Of a stretch of DNA of 64,000 nucleotides, positions 23,860 through 33,112 are shown in pieces. Below the pieces are notes generated by a model. That model did not search any database. It was not told where the DNA came from and saw only the letters and a program-made list of their open reading frames with translations. The DNA is from JACVRW01 sp963814095 (GTDB taxonomy: Bacteria; Actinomycetota; Thermoleophilia; Solirubrobacterales; Thermoleophilaceae): contig CAWFBT010000002.1 of NCBI GenBank assembly GCA_963814095.1, positions 1-64,000 on the forward strand, in the 5' to 3' direction. Each line of letters starts with the position of its first letter. Positions within the stretch are counted from its first letter, which is position 1. The translations under genes were made by a program, and so were the position numbers.

Positions 23860-24897
23860 CTACTCGCCCGGCAGCACGAGCAGCACGTCGCCGAACTCAT
23901 GGCGCAGATAGCCGTGCTCGCGCGCGCTTGCGTAGGCGCGCTCGAGCAGGCCGGCGCCGGCGACGGTCTCGAGCAGCTTCAGGTGCGAGGAGTTGCGGTC
24001 GTGGAAGCCGCTCAGCACGGCGTCGATCGTGCGGGGCGTGCGCTCCGCGCCGATCACGAGGTGGGTCCAGCCCGCGACCGGGCGGACCTGGCCGTCGGGG
24101 TGCGCCGCCGACTCGACGGCGCGCACCGAGGTGGTGCCGACCGCGATCACGCGGCCGCCGAGCGATCGCGCCAGGTTGATGCGAGCGGCGCTCGCCTCGG
24201 ACACCTCGAAGCGCTCGGGATAGGGCGGCTCGCCGCGCTCGAGCGAGGACACGCCGGTATGGAGGACGACGGGGACGACGTCGACGCCGCGCGCCACCAG
24301 GCGCGTGATCGCCGCCGCCGTGAAGGGCCGGCCCGCGCTCGGCATCTCGGCGCTCCCCGGCTCGCTCGCATAGACGTTCTGGTAGGCCTCGAGCGGCCAG
24401 TCGCCCGCAGCGTGGCGGTAGCGGATCGGTCGCCCGTGCGCCTCGAGGTACTCGATCACGTCACGGCCGCCGAGGTTCAGGTCGGCGATCCACAGCCGCG
24501 AGCCGAGGTGGCCCGCGAGCAGCTCCGCCTCGCCGCCGGCGGGTAGCTGGAGGCGCTGGCCGGCGTGCCCGCCGCGCCGCCGGCCGTCGCTCGTGCGCAG
24601 CTCGACGATCCAGCGTCGCTCGTCCTCGCCCGGGGCGGGCGTCGAGAGGTGGAGCAGCACGCGCGTGCCGCCGGGCGCTCGCGCCGGCAGGGCGGCCGGG
24701 AGCGTGCGCGAGGTGTTGATCACGAGCACGTCGGGCGGGCCGAGCAGGTCCGGCAGCTCGTCGAAGTGGAGGTGCTCGAGCGAGCCGTCGACGGGATCCG
24801 CCACGAGCATCAGCACCCGGTCGCGGGCGAGGCCGCGTTGCTCCGGCGGCCGCTCCGCCTCGCGCAGCTCTGGCTCGGGTGCGATCGAGACGATCAA
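23860..24897 (-). CDS. QueA-family S-adenosylmethionine:tRNA ribosyltransferase-isomerase homologue
   Basis: A 345-residue protein. DVLVINTSRTLPAALPAR and TRVLLHL match the N-terminal QueA barrel (VLNDTRVIPARL in typical members); YQNVYASEPGSAEMPSAGRP and FTAAAITRLVARGV, VLHTGVSSLERGEPP and TTSVRAVESAA correspond to the conserved core. QueA moves the ribosyl part of SAM to 7-aminomethyl-7-deazaguanine in tRNA to make epoxyqueuosine. No tgt or other queuosine gene is nearby and several core residues are altered, so the substrate may differ. The TTG start overlaps the SDR stop (TTGA). Confidence 0.75.
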   Translation of the reverse strand: MIVSIAPEPELREAERPPEQRGLARDRVLMLVADPVDGSLEHLHFDELPDLLGPPDVLVINTSRTLPAALPARAPGGTRVLLHLSTPAPGEDERRWIVELRTSDGRRRGGHAGQRLQLPAGGEAELLAGHLGSRLWIADLNLGGRDVIEYLEAHGRPIRYRHAAGDWPLEAYQNVYASEPGSAEMPSAGRPFTAAAITRLVARGVDVVPVVLHTGVSSLERGEPPYPERFEVSEASAARINLARSLGGRVIAVGTTSVRAVESAAHPDGQVRPVAGWTHLVIGAERTPRTIDAVLSGFHDRNSSHLKLLETVAGAGLLERAYASAREHGYLRHEFGDVLLVLPGE

Positions 24898-25580
24898 GCC
24901 GCCAGCCCCACCAGCTCGCTCGCCCGGTAGCGCCCGCTCGGCAGCTCGCCCTCGATCAGGGCGATCAGGCCGGGCACGCTGTCCTCGGGCGGCGGCCGGT
25001 CCGAGATGTCCTCGCCCGGGAAGGCGTCCTGGTGCATGCGCGTGCGCATGTCGCCGGGGTCGACCGAGTACACGCGCAGCGTCGGATGCTCGGCGCCGAG
25101 CACTCGAGTGAGCTGCTCGAGGGCGGCCTTGGAGGAGCCGTACCCGCCCCAGCCCTCGTAGGCCTCGACGGCCGCGTCCGAGGTCACGTTGATGATCACC
25201 GCTCGTTCCGTGAGCAGCGGCCGGGCGAGCTGGAAGAGCCGCAGGGGCGCCAGCACGTTCACGCGGTAGAGCTCCTCGAGCTCCGCGAGCGGATAGCGCT
25301 CGAGTGGCGGCAGCGGGCTCGGGCCGAGCCCGCCGGCGTTGTTGACGAGCAGCTCGATCTCAGGGCCGGCGGCGGCCACGAGCGCGCGCCGGTGCGCCTC
25401 CGTCGCGATGTCGCCGGGGAGCGCGACGACCTCGCTGAGCGCGTCAAGGCGGGCCCGGGCGATTTCGAGCTCGTCCTCGCCGCGGGCGTCGATCACGAGC
25501 CGGCGGCCGCGCCGGGCGAGCTCGCTCGCCAGGGCCAGTCCCAGTCCGCGCGACGCGCCGGTGACGATTGCGGAGGCCAT
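24894..25580 (-). CDS. Short-chain dehydrogenase/reductase
   Basis: A 228-residue classical SDR: cofactor loop VTGASRGLGLALASELARRG, NNAGG, catalytic Ser in INVTSDAAVE and YGSSK (Tyr-x3-Lys) near residues 144-148, then SVDPGDMRTRM. DARGEDE after strand 2 suggests NADP or NAD use cannot be decided. Substrate unknown. It is translationally coupled to the QueA-like gene. TAGATT lies 6 nt before ATG 25580. Confidence 0.88.
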   Translation of the reverse strand: MASAIVTGASRGLGLALASELARRGRRLVIDARGEDELEIARARLDALSEVVALPGDIATEAHRRALVAAAGPEIELLVNNAGGLGPSPLPPLERYPLAELEELYRVNVLAPLRLFQLARPLLTERAVIINVTSDAAVEAYEGWGGYGSSKAALEQLTRVLGAEHPTLRVYSVDPGDMRTRMHQDAFPGEDISDRPPPEDSVPGLIALIEGELPSGRYRASELVGLAA

Positions 25581-25586
25581 GCGCCG

Positions 25587-25592
25587 AATCTA
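25587..25592 (-). promoter_or_regulatory. Candidate leaderless -10 element (TAGATT)
   Basis: TAGATT on the minus strand ends 6 nt before ATG 25580 of the SDR gene, with no Shine-Dalgarno. Confidence 0.4.
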
Positions 25593-25651
25593 CGGCCGCG
25601 CGGGCCGGGCCACCATCGGACATTGGGCCTAGGACCAGCGGCGGGCGGCGG

Positions 25652-26297
25652 TCAGGGCTCGACCCAGCCGCGGCGCACGGCGAGCAGCGCAGCCTGCGTC
25701 CGGTCGGTCACCCCGAGCTTGGCGAGGATGCTGCTCATGTGCGCCTTGACCGTCCTCTCGGCGATGCCGAGCTCACGCGCGATCAGCTTGTTCGGCAGGC
25801 CGCGCGCCACCAGCGCGAGCACCTCGCGCTCGCGTGCGGTGAGGCCGCCGTCGGACTCAGCCGCGGGCTCGTCTCCCGCCACCTCGCGCAGCAGCCGCGC
25901 CGTCACCGCCGGGTGGAGGAGCGCCTCGCCGTCGTGGACCGTGTGAATCGCTCGCACGAGCTCGCCGGGCTCGACGTCCTTCAGCAGGTAGCCCGGCCGC
26001 GCCGGCGCGCACCGCGGGCAGGACCTTGTCGTCGTCGAGGAAGCTCGTGAGCGCGATCACCCGCGTTGCGGGCCGCTCGCTGAGGATGCGCCGCGTAGCC
26101 TGAATGCCGTCGAGGCCGGGCATCACCAGGTCCATCAGCACCACGTCCGGGCGCCCCTCGCGGGCGGCGCTCACGGCCTCCTCGCCGTCGCAGGCGTCGG
26201 CCACGACCTCGATGTCGTCCTGGAGCTCCAGGAAGGTCCGCAGGCCCTGGCGCACCACGGCGTGGTCATCCGCGATCAGGACGCGAATCGTCGCCAA
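25652..26297 (-). CDS. NarL/LuxR-family response regulator, frameshifted at about 25993
   Basis: The receiver domain is IRVLIADDHAVVRQGLRTFL, VVLMDLVMPGLDG (phospho-Asp) and VIALTSF (Thr/Ser switch); it breaks after AVRAGAAG where a GGG has one extra G. The other frame gives YLLKDVEPGELVRAIHTVHD and the LuxR HTH (LTAREREVLALVARGLPNKL, ELGIAERTVKAHMSSILAKL). Restored length about 214, normal. It overlaps the histidine kinase gene by 32 nt. Confidence 0.85.
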
Positions 26298-27423
26298 GGG
26301 GCACCTCCAGCCCGATAGTTGCTCCCGCGCCCGGCCGCGACTCCACGCTGAGGCTGCCGCCGAGTGCCCCCGCCCGCTCCTCCATCGAGGTGAGGCCGAG
26401 CCGCTGCGAGCGCAGCGCCGCGGAGTCCGGCTCGAAGCCGACGCCGTCGTCCTCGACGATCAGCAGCACCGTGCCGTTCGGCTCCGAGAGCCGCACCCGA
26501 ATGTGCGCTGCGCCCGAATGGCGCAGCGCGTTCGTGAGCGCTTCCTGCGCGATGCGGAAGACCTCCGCCGCCTGGTCGGGGGCCAACCCGGCGCCGCCAT
26601 CGAGCTCGAGCTCGATCTCGCGCCGGTGCACACGCCGCAGCACCTCCACGTGCTTGCGCAGCGCCGGGCCGAGACCGTCCGTCTCGAGCTCGGCCGGCCG
26701 CAGCTGGAACACGAGCGAGCGCAGCTCGCCGACCGCCTCCTGGGCGAGCTCGCCCAGCCGCTCGACCTGCTCGCGGGCAGCGGTCGAGTCACGTTCGAGC
26801 AGCACGTCCGCCGAGCGCGCCGCCAGCACGATGCCGAACAGCTTCTGGACGATCGAGTCGTGCAGGTCGCGGGCAAGCCGGTTGCGCTCCTCGATCGCGC
26901 TCAGCTCGCGGCTGCGCTCGTAGAGGCGGGCGCTCTCGATCGCGAGGGCGGCGTGCGCGGCGAGCATCTCGATCAGATGCTGGTCCTCGTCGCTGAACTC
27001 GTCGGCGCCCTCCCTGTCGGTGAGGTAGAAGGCGGCGATGATGCCCGCCCGCGAGACGATCGGCACGCCGAGGAAGGAGCCCATGCGCGGATGCGTGCGC
27101 GGCCACCAGCCGCGAAAGCGCGGATCGGTCGTGATGTCGGGCGTGCGCTGGGAGTCTGGCGACTCGAGCATCGCGCCGAGCAGGCCGTGCGTGCGCGGCA
27201 GCGGGCCCATCGCCGCGACCTCCTCCTCCGTCATCCCGGTGGTGATGAACTGCGCGAAGCCGCCCTCGCCGTCCGGTATTCCGAGCGCCGCGTAGCGAGC
27301 CCCGGCGAGCTCGCGCGCGACCTCGACGATGCGCTGCAGGACCCGCTCGACGGAGCGCTCGGCCGCGATCGCCAGCACGGCCTCGTTCATGGCCTCGAGA
27401 GCATCCGCGGACCTGTCGGTCAT
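26266..27423 (-). CDS. NarX-type sensor histidine kinase with GAF domain
   Basis: A 385-residue cytoplasmic kinase. Residues 20-175 form a GAF domain (GVPIVSRAGIIAAFYLTDRE). The dimerisation domain ARDLHDSIVQKLFGIVL holds the phospho-His (HisKA_3), and the ATPase part has EALTNALRHSGAAHI (N box), VEDDGVGFEP (G1) and GLTSMEERAGALGG (G2). No membrane helix, so the signal is intracellular. It phosphorylates the regulator encoded downstream. TATCGT is 8 nt before ATG 27423. Confidence 0.9.
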   Translation of the reverse strand: MTDRSADALEAMNEAVLAIAAERSVERVLQRIVEVARELAGARYAALGIPDGEGGFAQFITTGMTEEEVAAMGPLPRTHGLLGAMLESPDSQRTPDITTDPRFRGWWPRTHPRMGSFLGVPIVSRAGIIAAFYLTDREGADEFSDEDQHLIEMLAAHAALAIESARLYERSRELSAIEERNRLARDLHDSIVQKLFGIVLAARSADVLLERDSTAAREQVERLGELAQEAVGELRSLVFQLRPAELETDGLGPALRKHVEVLRRVHRREIELELDGGAGLAPDQAAEVFRIAQEALTNALRHSGAAHIRVRLSEPNGTVLLIVEDDGVGFEPDSAALRSQRLGLTSMEERAGALGGSLSVESRPGAGATIGLEVPLGDDSRPDRG

Positions 27424-27431
27424 CGCGGATG

Positions 27432-27437
27432 ACGATA
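27432..27437 (-). promoter_or_regulatory. Candidate leaderless -10 element (TATCGT)
   Basis: TATCGT on the minus strand ends 8 nt before ATG 27423 of the kinase gene and lies inside the 18-bp gap after the trpB stop, so the two-component genes may have their own promoter. Confidence 0.35.
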
Positions 27438-27441
27438 GGGG

Positions 27442-28803
27442 TCAGGCGATGGCGGGAGCGTCCGGCAGGCGCTCCAGCGCGGCCTCCATGTCGGCCTCCG
27501 AGAACTCCGGATCCTCGAGCTTGCCCGCGAGGTAGGCGTCGTAGGCGGACATGTCGAAGTGGCCGTGGCCGCAGAGGTTGAACAGGATCACGCGCTCCTC
27601 GCCGGCCTGCTTGGCCGCCTCGGCCTCGTCGAGCACGGCGCGGATCGCGTGCGCGGGCTCGGGCGCCGGCAGGATCGCCTCGGTGCGCGCGAAGCGGATC
27701 GCCGCCTCGAACGTCTCGTTCTGGCGGTAGGCGCGCGGCTCGATCAGGCCGGCCTTGACGAGCCCGCAGACCATCGGCGAGTCGCCGTGATAGCGCAGCC
27801 CGCCGGCGTGCACGGGTGGTGGCACGAAGTCGTGACCGAGGGTGTACATCGGCATCAGCGGCGTGAGGCCGACCGTGTCGCCGAAGTCGTAGCGATAGGC
27901 GCCACGCGTGAGCGTCGGGCAGGCGGCCGGCTCGGCGGCGACGAAGCGGGTCTTCGCGTCGCCGCGCAGCACCCGGCGCAGGAACGGGAACGCCATGCCC
28001 GCGAAGTTCGAGCCGCCGCCGACACAGCCCACGATCACGTCCGGCTCGTCGCCGGCCATCTCCATCTGCGCCATCGCCTCCTGGCCGATCACGGTCTGGT
28101 GGAGGCAGACGTGGTTGAGGACCGAGCCGAGCGCGTAGTTACTGCCCTCGTGGCTCGCGGCCACCTCGACCGCCTCCGAGATCGCGATCCCGAGCGAGCC
28201 GGTGGTGTGCTCCGCCTGCGAGCGACCCGATTCGGTCGTGTCACTGGGGGAGCGGATCACGCTCGCGCCCCAGCTCTCGATCATCGCGCGCCGGTAGGGC
28301 TTCTGGTCGTAGCTCGCACCGACCATGTAGACGACGCACTCGAGCCCGAACAGCGAGCACGCGAGCGCCAGGGCCGAGCCCCACTGGCCGGCCCCCGTCT
28401 CCGTCACGAGCCGCTCGATGCCCGCCTCCTTGTTGGCGTACGCCTGCGCCACCGCGCTGTTCGGCTTGTGGGACCCCGCCGGCGAGACGCCCTCGTACTT
28501 GTAATAGATGCGCGCGGGCGTATCGAGGAGACGCTCGAGGCGATGGGCCCGGTAGAGGGGGGTGGGCCGCCAGAGCCGGTAGACGTCACGAACGGGCTCC
28601 GGGATCTCGACCTCGGGCTCCATCGACACCTCCTGGCCGATCAGCTCCATGGGGAAGATCGGCGTGAGGTCGTCCGGGCCCGCCGGCTGCATCGTGCCCG
28701 GGTTGAGCGGCGGCAGCGGCTCGCCCGGCAGATCGGGGAGCAGGTTCACCCAGTGCGTCGGGATCCGGTCCTCGGTGAGCGTGAACTTGGTCTCGGCGGT
28801 CAC
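27442..28803 (-). CDS. trpB: Tryptophan synthase beta-like protein, TrpB2 type
   Basis: A 453-residue fold-type II PLP enzyme, longer than TrpB1 (about 400). EGVSPAGSHKPNSAVAQAYA carries the PLP lysine in HK-PN, TETGAGQWGSALALACSLFG is the TrpB2 active-site region, and GCVGGGSNFAGMAFPF the phosphate-binding loop. TrpB2 enzymes make tryptophan from serine and indole without a TrpA partner; consistently no trpA is adjacent. GTG 28803 has TAGGAT 6 nt upstream. Confidence 0.9.
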   Translation of the reverse strand: MTAETKFTLTEDRIPTHWVNLLPDLPGEPLPPLNPGTMQPAGPDDLTPIFPMELIGQEVSMEPEVEIPEPVRDVYRLWRPTPLYRAHRLERLLDTPARIYYKYEGVSPAGSHKPNSAVAQAYANKEAGIERLVTETGAGQWGSALALACSLFGLECVVYMVGASYDQKPYRRAMIESWGASVIRSPSDTTESGRSQAEHTTGSLGIAISEAVEVAASHEGSNYALGSVLNHVCLHQTVIGQEAMAQMEMAGDEPDVIVGCVGGGSNFAGMAFPFLRRVLRGDAKTRFVAAEPAACPTLTRGAYRYDFGDTVGLTPLMPMYTLGHDFVPPPVHAGGLRYHGDSPMVCGLVKAGLIEPRAYRQNETFEAAIRFARTEAILPAPEPAHAIRAVLDEAEAAKQAGEERVILFNLCGHGHFDMSAYDAYLAGKLEDPEFSEADMEAALERLPDAPAIA

Positions 28804-28809
28804 GCGGCG

Positions 28810-28833
28810 ATCCTAACCGGGCGCGGTTAGCAT
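28810..28833. promoter_or_regulatory. Divergent promoter: TAGGAT (-) and TAGCAT (+) embedded in an 18-bp perfect dyad
   Basis: CTAACC-N6-GGTTAG occupies 28813-28830. The -10-like hexamers TAGGAT (minus, 28810-28815) and TAGCAT (plus, 28828-28833) overlap the two dyad arms and lie 6 and 10 nt from GTG 28803 and ATG 28844. Confidence 0.5.
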
Positions 28834-28843
28834 CGGCGCCCGC

Positions 28844-29260
28844 ATGGATCAGGCCTCGCGCACGCGCCTCGTGGCGCTCGCCGTGTTGCTCGCGGTGGCC
28901 ACTCCGCTGGTGATAGTCGCGCTCGCGGGAAGCGGCGACGAGGAGGGAACGCCCGAGCGTCCCGCCGCGCTGCGCGTGGAACGCACACCCGGCGGCCCCC
29001 CTGAGATCACGATCTACATCGAGGATCGTTCACTCAACAAGCCCTCGACGGCCGGCGGCGACACGAGCGTCGTCGTCGAGTGCGTCGACACGGAGGGCCG
29101 CATCGTCTGGAAGCTGCCGGAGGCATGGCCGTTCACGGACACGGACCAGGGCAGCGTCGATCCGCACGCGCACATCGGCATGGACCCGGCCCAGATCGAG
29201 CGCATCGCCCGCTGCCGGCTCAGCGGCACCGACCCGCCGCTCGAAGGCCGGCTGCTGTAG
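28844..29260 (+). CDS. Membrane-anchored small exported protein
   Basis: A 138-residue protein with one N-terminal hydrophobic segment (LVALAVLLAVATPLVIVAL, about 9-27) acting as anchor or signal, then an acidic linker and a folded domain containing EITIYIEDRSLNKPS, VVECVDTEGRIVW and ARCRLSGTDPP with two Cys that could pair outside the cell. Function unknown. Shares the divergent promoter with trpB. Confidence 0.55.
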   Translation: MDQASRTRLVALAVLLAVATPLVIVALAGSGDEEGTPERPAALRVERTPGGPPEITIYIEDRSLNKPSTAGGDTSVVVECVDTEGRIVWKLPEAWPFTDTDQGSVDPHAHIGMDPAQIERIARCRLSGTDPPLEGRLL

Positions 29261-29284
29261 CCGCCTGACCGATGGGTGTCAGCG

Positions 29285-29312
29285 TTGAGTTTGCGAACCC
29301 GTCAGGCACAAT
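29285..29312 (+). promoter_or_regulatory. Housekeeping-type promoter TTGAGT-N16-CACAAT
   Basis: TTGAGT (29285-29290) and CACAAT (29307-29312) with 16-bp spacing would start transcription about 30 nt before ATG 29349. GGGAGGTG at 29337-29344 is a clear ribosome site, so this gene is leadered, unlike most in the window. Confidence 0.5.
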
Positions 29313-29348
29313 TCCTGGAAGCAGTCTCAACCTACTGGGAGGTGACGG

Positions 29349-29654
29349 ATGATCGGTGCATTGATCCTCGGCTTGGTAGCCGGCTTCATCGGCCGGGCGC
29401 TCGTTCCGAACGATGCGTTCGCCGACATGTCGGGTCCGAAGTCGTGGGGAGTATCGATCGTGCTCGGCCTCGTCGGGGCAATCGTCGGATACGTGGTCTT
29501 CACGCTCGGCCTCGGCATCGGCGACGACGACGCCTTCGACCTGGGCGGCATACTCAGCGCCATCATCGGCGTCGTGATCGTGCTGCTGATCGCCGGATTC
29601 GTCCTGCGCCGGATGGGAGGAAGCGGGCGTCAGACCCCGCGACCGGCCGCCTGA
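29349..29654 (+). CDS. GlsB/YeaQ/YmgE-family membrane protein
   Basis: A 101-residue protein with three hydrophobic helices (IGALILGLVAGFIGRALVP, SIVLGLVGAIVGYVVFTLGL, ILSAIIGVVIVLLIAGFVL) and the family's GxIGRxLVP start, sometimes called transglycosylase-associated. Members are abundant stress-induced membrane proteins of unknown role. A strong Shine-Dalgarno and a recognisable promoter suggest high expression. Confidence 0.82.
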   Translation: MIGALILGLVAGFIGRALVPNDAFADMSGPKSWGVSIVLGLVGAIVGYVVFTLGLGIGDDDAFDLGGILSAIIGVVIVLLIAGFVLRRMGGSGRQTPRPAA

Positions 29655-29661
29655 CGATCGG

Positions 29662-30343
29662 CTAGACCGCGCCGGCCGCCGCTGCCAGCTCGGCATAGGC
29701 GGCGGCCGGATCGGTCGCTCCGAAGATGGACGACCCCGCCACGAACAGCGTGGCGCCGGCATCTCTGCAAGCGCGCGCGGTGGAGGCGTCGATGCCGCCG
29801 TCCACCTCGATCGGCAACTCCGCCCCGAGCAGCTCGCGAAGCCGGGCCACCTTCGCGGTCGAGGTCTCGATGTAGGGCTGGCCGCCCCAGCCGGGGTTGA
29901 CCGTCATGCACAGCAGGTGGTCGAACATCCCGGCGAGGCCCTCCACGGACTCGGCCGGGGTCCCCGGGTTGATGGCGAGCGCCGAATGGAGGCCGGCGTC
30001 GCGCACCGCCTTGAGCGCGTAGTGCACGTGCGGGGTCGCCTCCCAGTGGACGATCAGGGTGTCGGCGCCCGGCGGCCGCGAACTCCTCGACCCGCCGCTC
30101 GGGGTGCTCGACCATCAGGTGCACGTCGAGCACGCCGCCGCGCTCGTGCACGAGGTCGCGCAGCGCCTTCACGATCAGGTCGCCGATCGTGATCGGCGGG
30201 ACGAAGTGGCCGTCCATGACGTCGACGTGGATGACGCGAGCCCCGGCGTCCATGACCTGCTCGACCTGCTCCCCGAGCCGCGCGAAGTCGGCCGACAGGA
30301 TCGAGGGGGCGACGCGGACGTCCCTCATCAGGTCGTGTGCCAT
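29662..30343 (-). CDS. rpe: Ribulose-phosphate 3-epimerase, frameshifted at about 30071
   Basis: VRVAPSILSADFARLGEQVE and VIHVDVMDGHFVPPITIGDL, then LDVHLMVEHPERRVEEFAAA, break where GGG holds one extra G; coding resumes as DTLIVHWEATPHVHYALKAV (in the other frame) with MTVNPGWGGQPYIETST, VDGGIDASTARACRDAGA and FVAGSSIFG. These contain the metal-binding His, Asp and the phosphate loop. Converts ribulose-5-P to xylulose-5-P. Restored length about 226. ATG 30343 has TAAGGT 7 nt upstream; ATG 30328 is an alternative start. Confidence 0.88.
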
Positions 30344-30350
30344 CGGCGCG

Positions 30351-30356
30351 ACCTTA
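30351..30356 (-). promoter_or_regulatory. Candidate leaderless -10 element (TAAGGT)
   Basis: TAAGGT on the minus strand ends 7 nt before ATG 30343 of the epimerase gene. It lies directly after the terminator-like hairpin of the upstream RTX-type gene. Confidence 0.4.
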
Positions 30357-30365
30357 TCCGGAGCG

Positions 30366-30393
30366 GCGGGGACCCGGTCGCCCGGGCCCCCGC
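30366..30393 (-). terminator. Strong hairpin with GCGA tetraloop after the RTX-type gene
   Basis: Twelve-base arms (GCGGGGGCCCGG / CCGGGTCCCCGC on the minus strand, one G-U pair) enclose the GNRA loop GCGA, starting 20 nt after the stop codon at 30414. No U-run follows, so it may end transcription with Rho or protect the 3' end. Confidence 0.55.
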
Positions 30394-30413
30394 GCACAGC
30401 CGGTGAGGGGGAA

Positions 30414-31412
30414 CTACTTCTCGTCGTCGTCCTCGGGCGGATTCTCGGTCGCCCGTTCCTCGCGGTCGTCGACCTGGTCGAGCGAGGTGATGTCGCTCTG
30501 GCGCCGGACCTCGCAGTCCGCGTCGAGCTGGTCGAACTGGTCCGTGACGACCAGGTCACGGCCCTCGCCGCAGTGAACGACGTCGACCTCGCCGTCGCGC
30601 ACGATGATGCGGTCACGCCCGAGGCCACCGGTGAGCTCATCGCCCTCGGTGTCGCCGATCGCGGTCACGTCGACGCGGATCACCGCCCAGAGGACGTCGT
30701 TGCCGTCGCCGCCGTCCGACCTGTCGCGGCCGGCGCCTGCGAACACCTTGTCCGCGCCCCCGGCTCCGGTCTGGACGTCGTCACCCTGCCCGCCGGACAT
30801 GAAGTCGCGCCCGGCACCGCCGTTCAGGGTGTCGTTGCCGGTGCCGCCGTGCAGGCGCTCGCAGCGGAAGCGGTTGAACGAGAAGCCCGCACCGCCGTCG
30901 ACGGTGTCGTCGTCGGGGCCGGCGAAGATCCGGTCGCAGCCGGGCCCGCCGTTCAGGTTGTCGATCCCCGCGTTGCCGGTGATCAGGTCGAAGCCGCCGC
31001 CGCCGACGACGGTGTCGTTGCCGGCGTTGGCGTGCAGGATGTCGCCGCGCCGGCCGGCGAAGCCGCCGCCGCCCTGGATCGAGTCGTCGCCGAGCCCGCC
31101 GCGGACGAAGTCACGGCCGGAGCCGCCGTCTACGGCGTCATTGCCGTCGCCGCCGAGCAGCAGATCGGTCCCGGACTGGCCGTTCAGCGTGTCGTTGCCG
31201 GCCGAGCCGCGCACGAAGTCACGTCCGCCGAGCGCGTTGACGATGTCGTCGCCGCCCTTCCCCAGGATCCGGTCGCCGAGCGGCGTGCCGGTCAGGTTGT
31301 TCGGCCCGTCGTCTCCGACGATCCGGGCGGCCATCGCGGCGCTCGCCGCGATGAGTGCCAGCGCCACGGTGGCGACGCTGACGGTTAGGAGCCTGTTGCT
31401 ACGCTGGCTCAA
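30414..31412 (-). CDS. Secreted RTX-type calcium-binding repeat protein
   Basis: About 332 residues: a signal peptide (SVATVALALIAASAAMAA) then roughly a dozen glycine/aspartate nonapeptides such as GGDDIVNALGGRDFVRGSAG and NDTLNGQSGTDLLLGGDGND that fold as a Ca2+-binding beta-roll, and an acidic C-terminus (ENPPEDDDEK). Repeat spacing is irregular with inserts (FSFNRFRCERLHGG) and a few Cys. No enzymatic domain; likely a cell-surface or secreted structural protein. TTG 31412 is the start because the AAGGAGG ribosome site sits 8 nt before it; the ATG overlapping that site is too close. Confidence 0.78.
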   Translation of the reverse strand: MSQRSNRLLTVSVATVALALIAASAAMAARIVGDDGPNNLTGTPLGDRILGKGGDDIVNALGGRDFVRGSAGNDTLNGQSGTDLLLGGDGNDAVDGGSGRDFVRGGLGDDSIQGGGGFAGRRGDILHANAGNDTVVGGGGFDLITGNAGIDNLNGGPGCDRIFAGPDDDTVDGGAGFSFNRFRCERLHGGTGNDTLNGGAGRDFMSGGQGDDVQTGAGGADKVFAGAGRDRSDGGDGNDVLWAVIRVDVTAIGDTEGDELTGGLGRDRIIVRDGEVDVVHCGEGRDLVVTDQFDQLDADCEVRRQSDITSLDQVDDREERATENPPEDDDEK

Positions 31413-31420
31413 GGGGGCAT

Positions 31421-31427
31421 CCTCCTT
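31421..31427 (-). promoter_or_regulatory. Shine-Dalgarno AAGGAGG fixing a TTG start
   Basis: A perfect anti-16S match 8 nt before TTG 31412 of the RTX-type gene, which decides the start codon. Confidence 0.6.
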
Positions 31428-31481
31428 GTGGTGGTGGGTGCCCCCCAAACCGTTTCTGGGGGAAAAAGTTGCGGGCGGGCG

Positions 31482-33071
<1,590 letters not shown>

Positions 33072-33081
33072 GGGCCGGGCC

Positions 33082-33087
33082 ACGATA
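33082..33087 (-). promoter_or_regulatory. Candidate -10 element (TATCGT)
   Basis: TATCGT on the minus strand ends 10 nt before ATG 33071 of the ThyX-like gene, in the 41-bp gap after the PhoD-like gene. Confidence 0.35.
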
Positions 33088-33112
33088 GCGCCGGCCCCGG
33101 CGACACCGTCTG

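Noticed and set aside
30450..31330. Periodic sequence that might suggest a CRISPR-like array
   Set aside because: The period is 27 bp per nonapeptide and in frame; it encodes RTX-type GGxGxDxL repeats, with no constant repeats or spacers.
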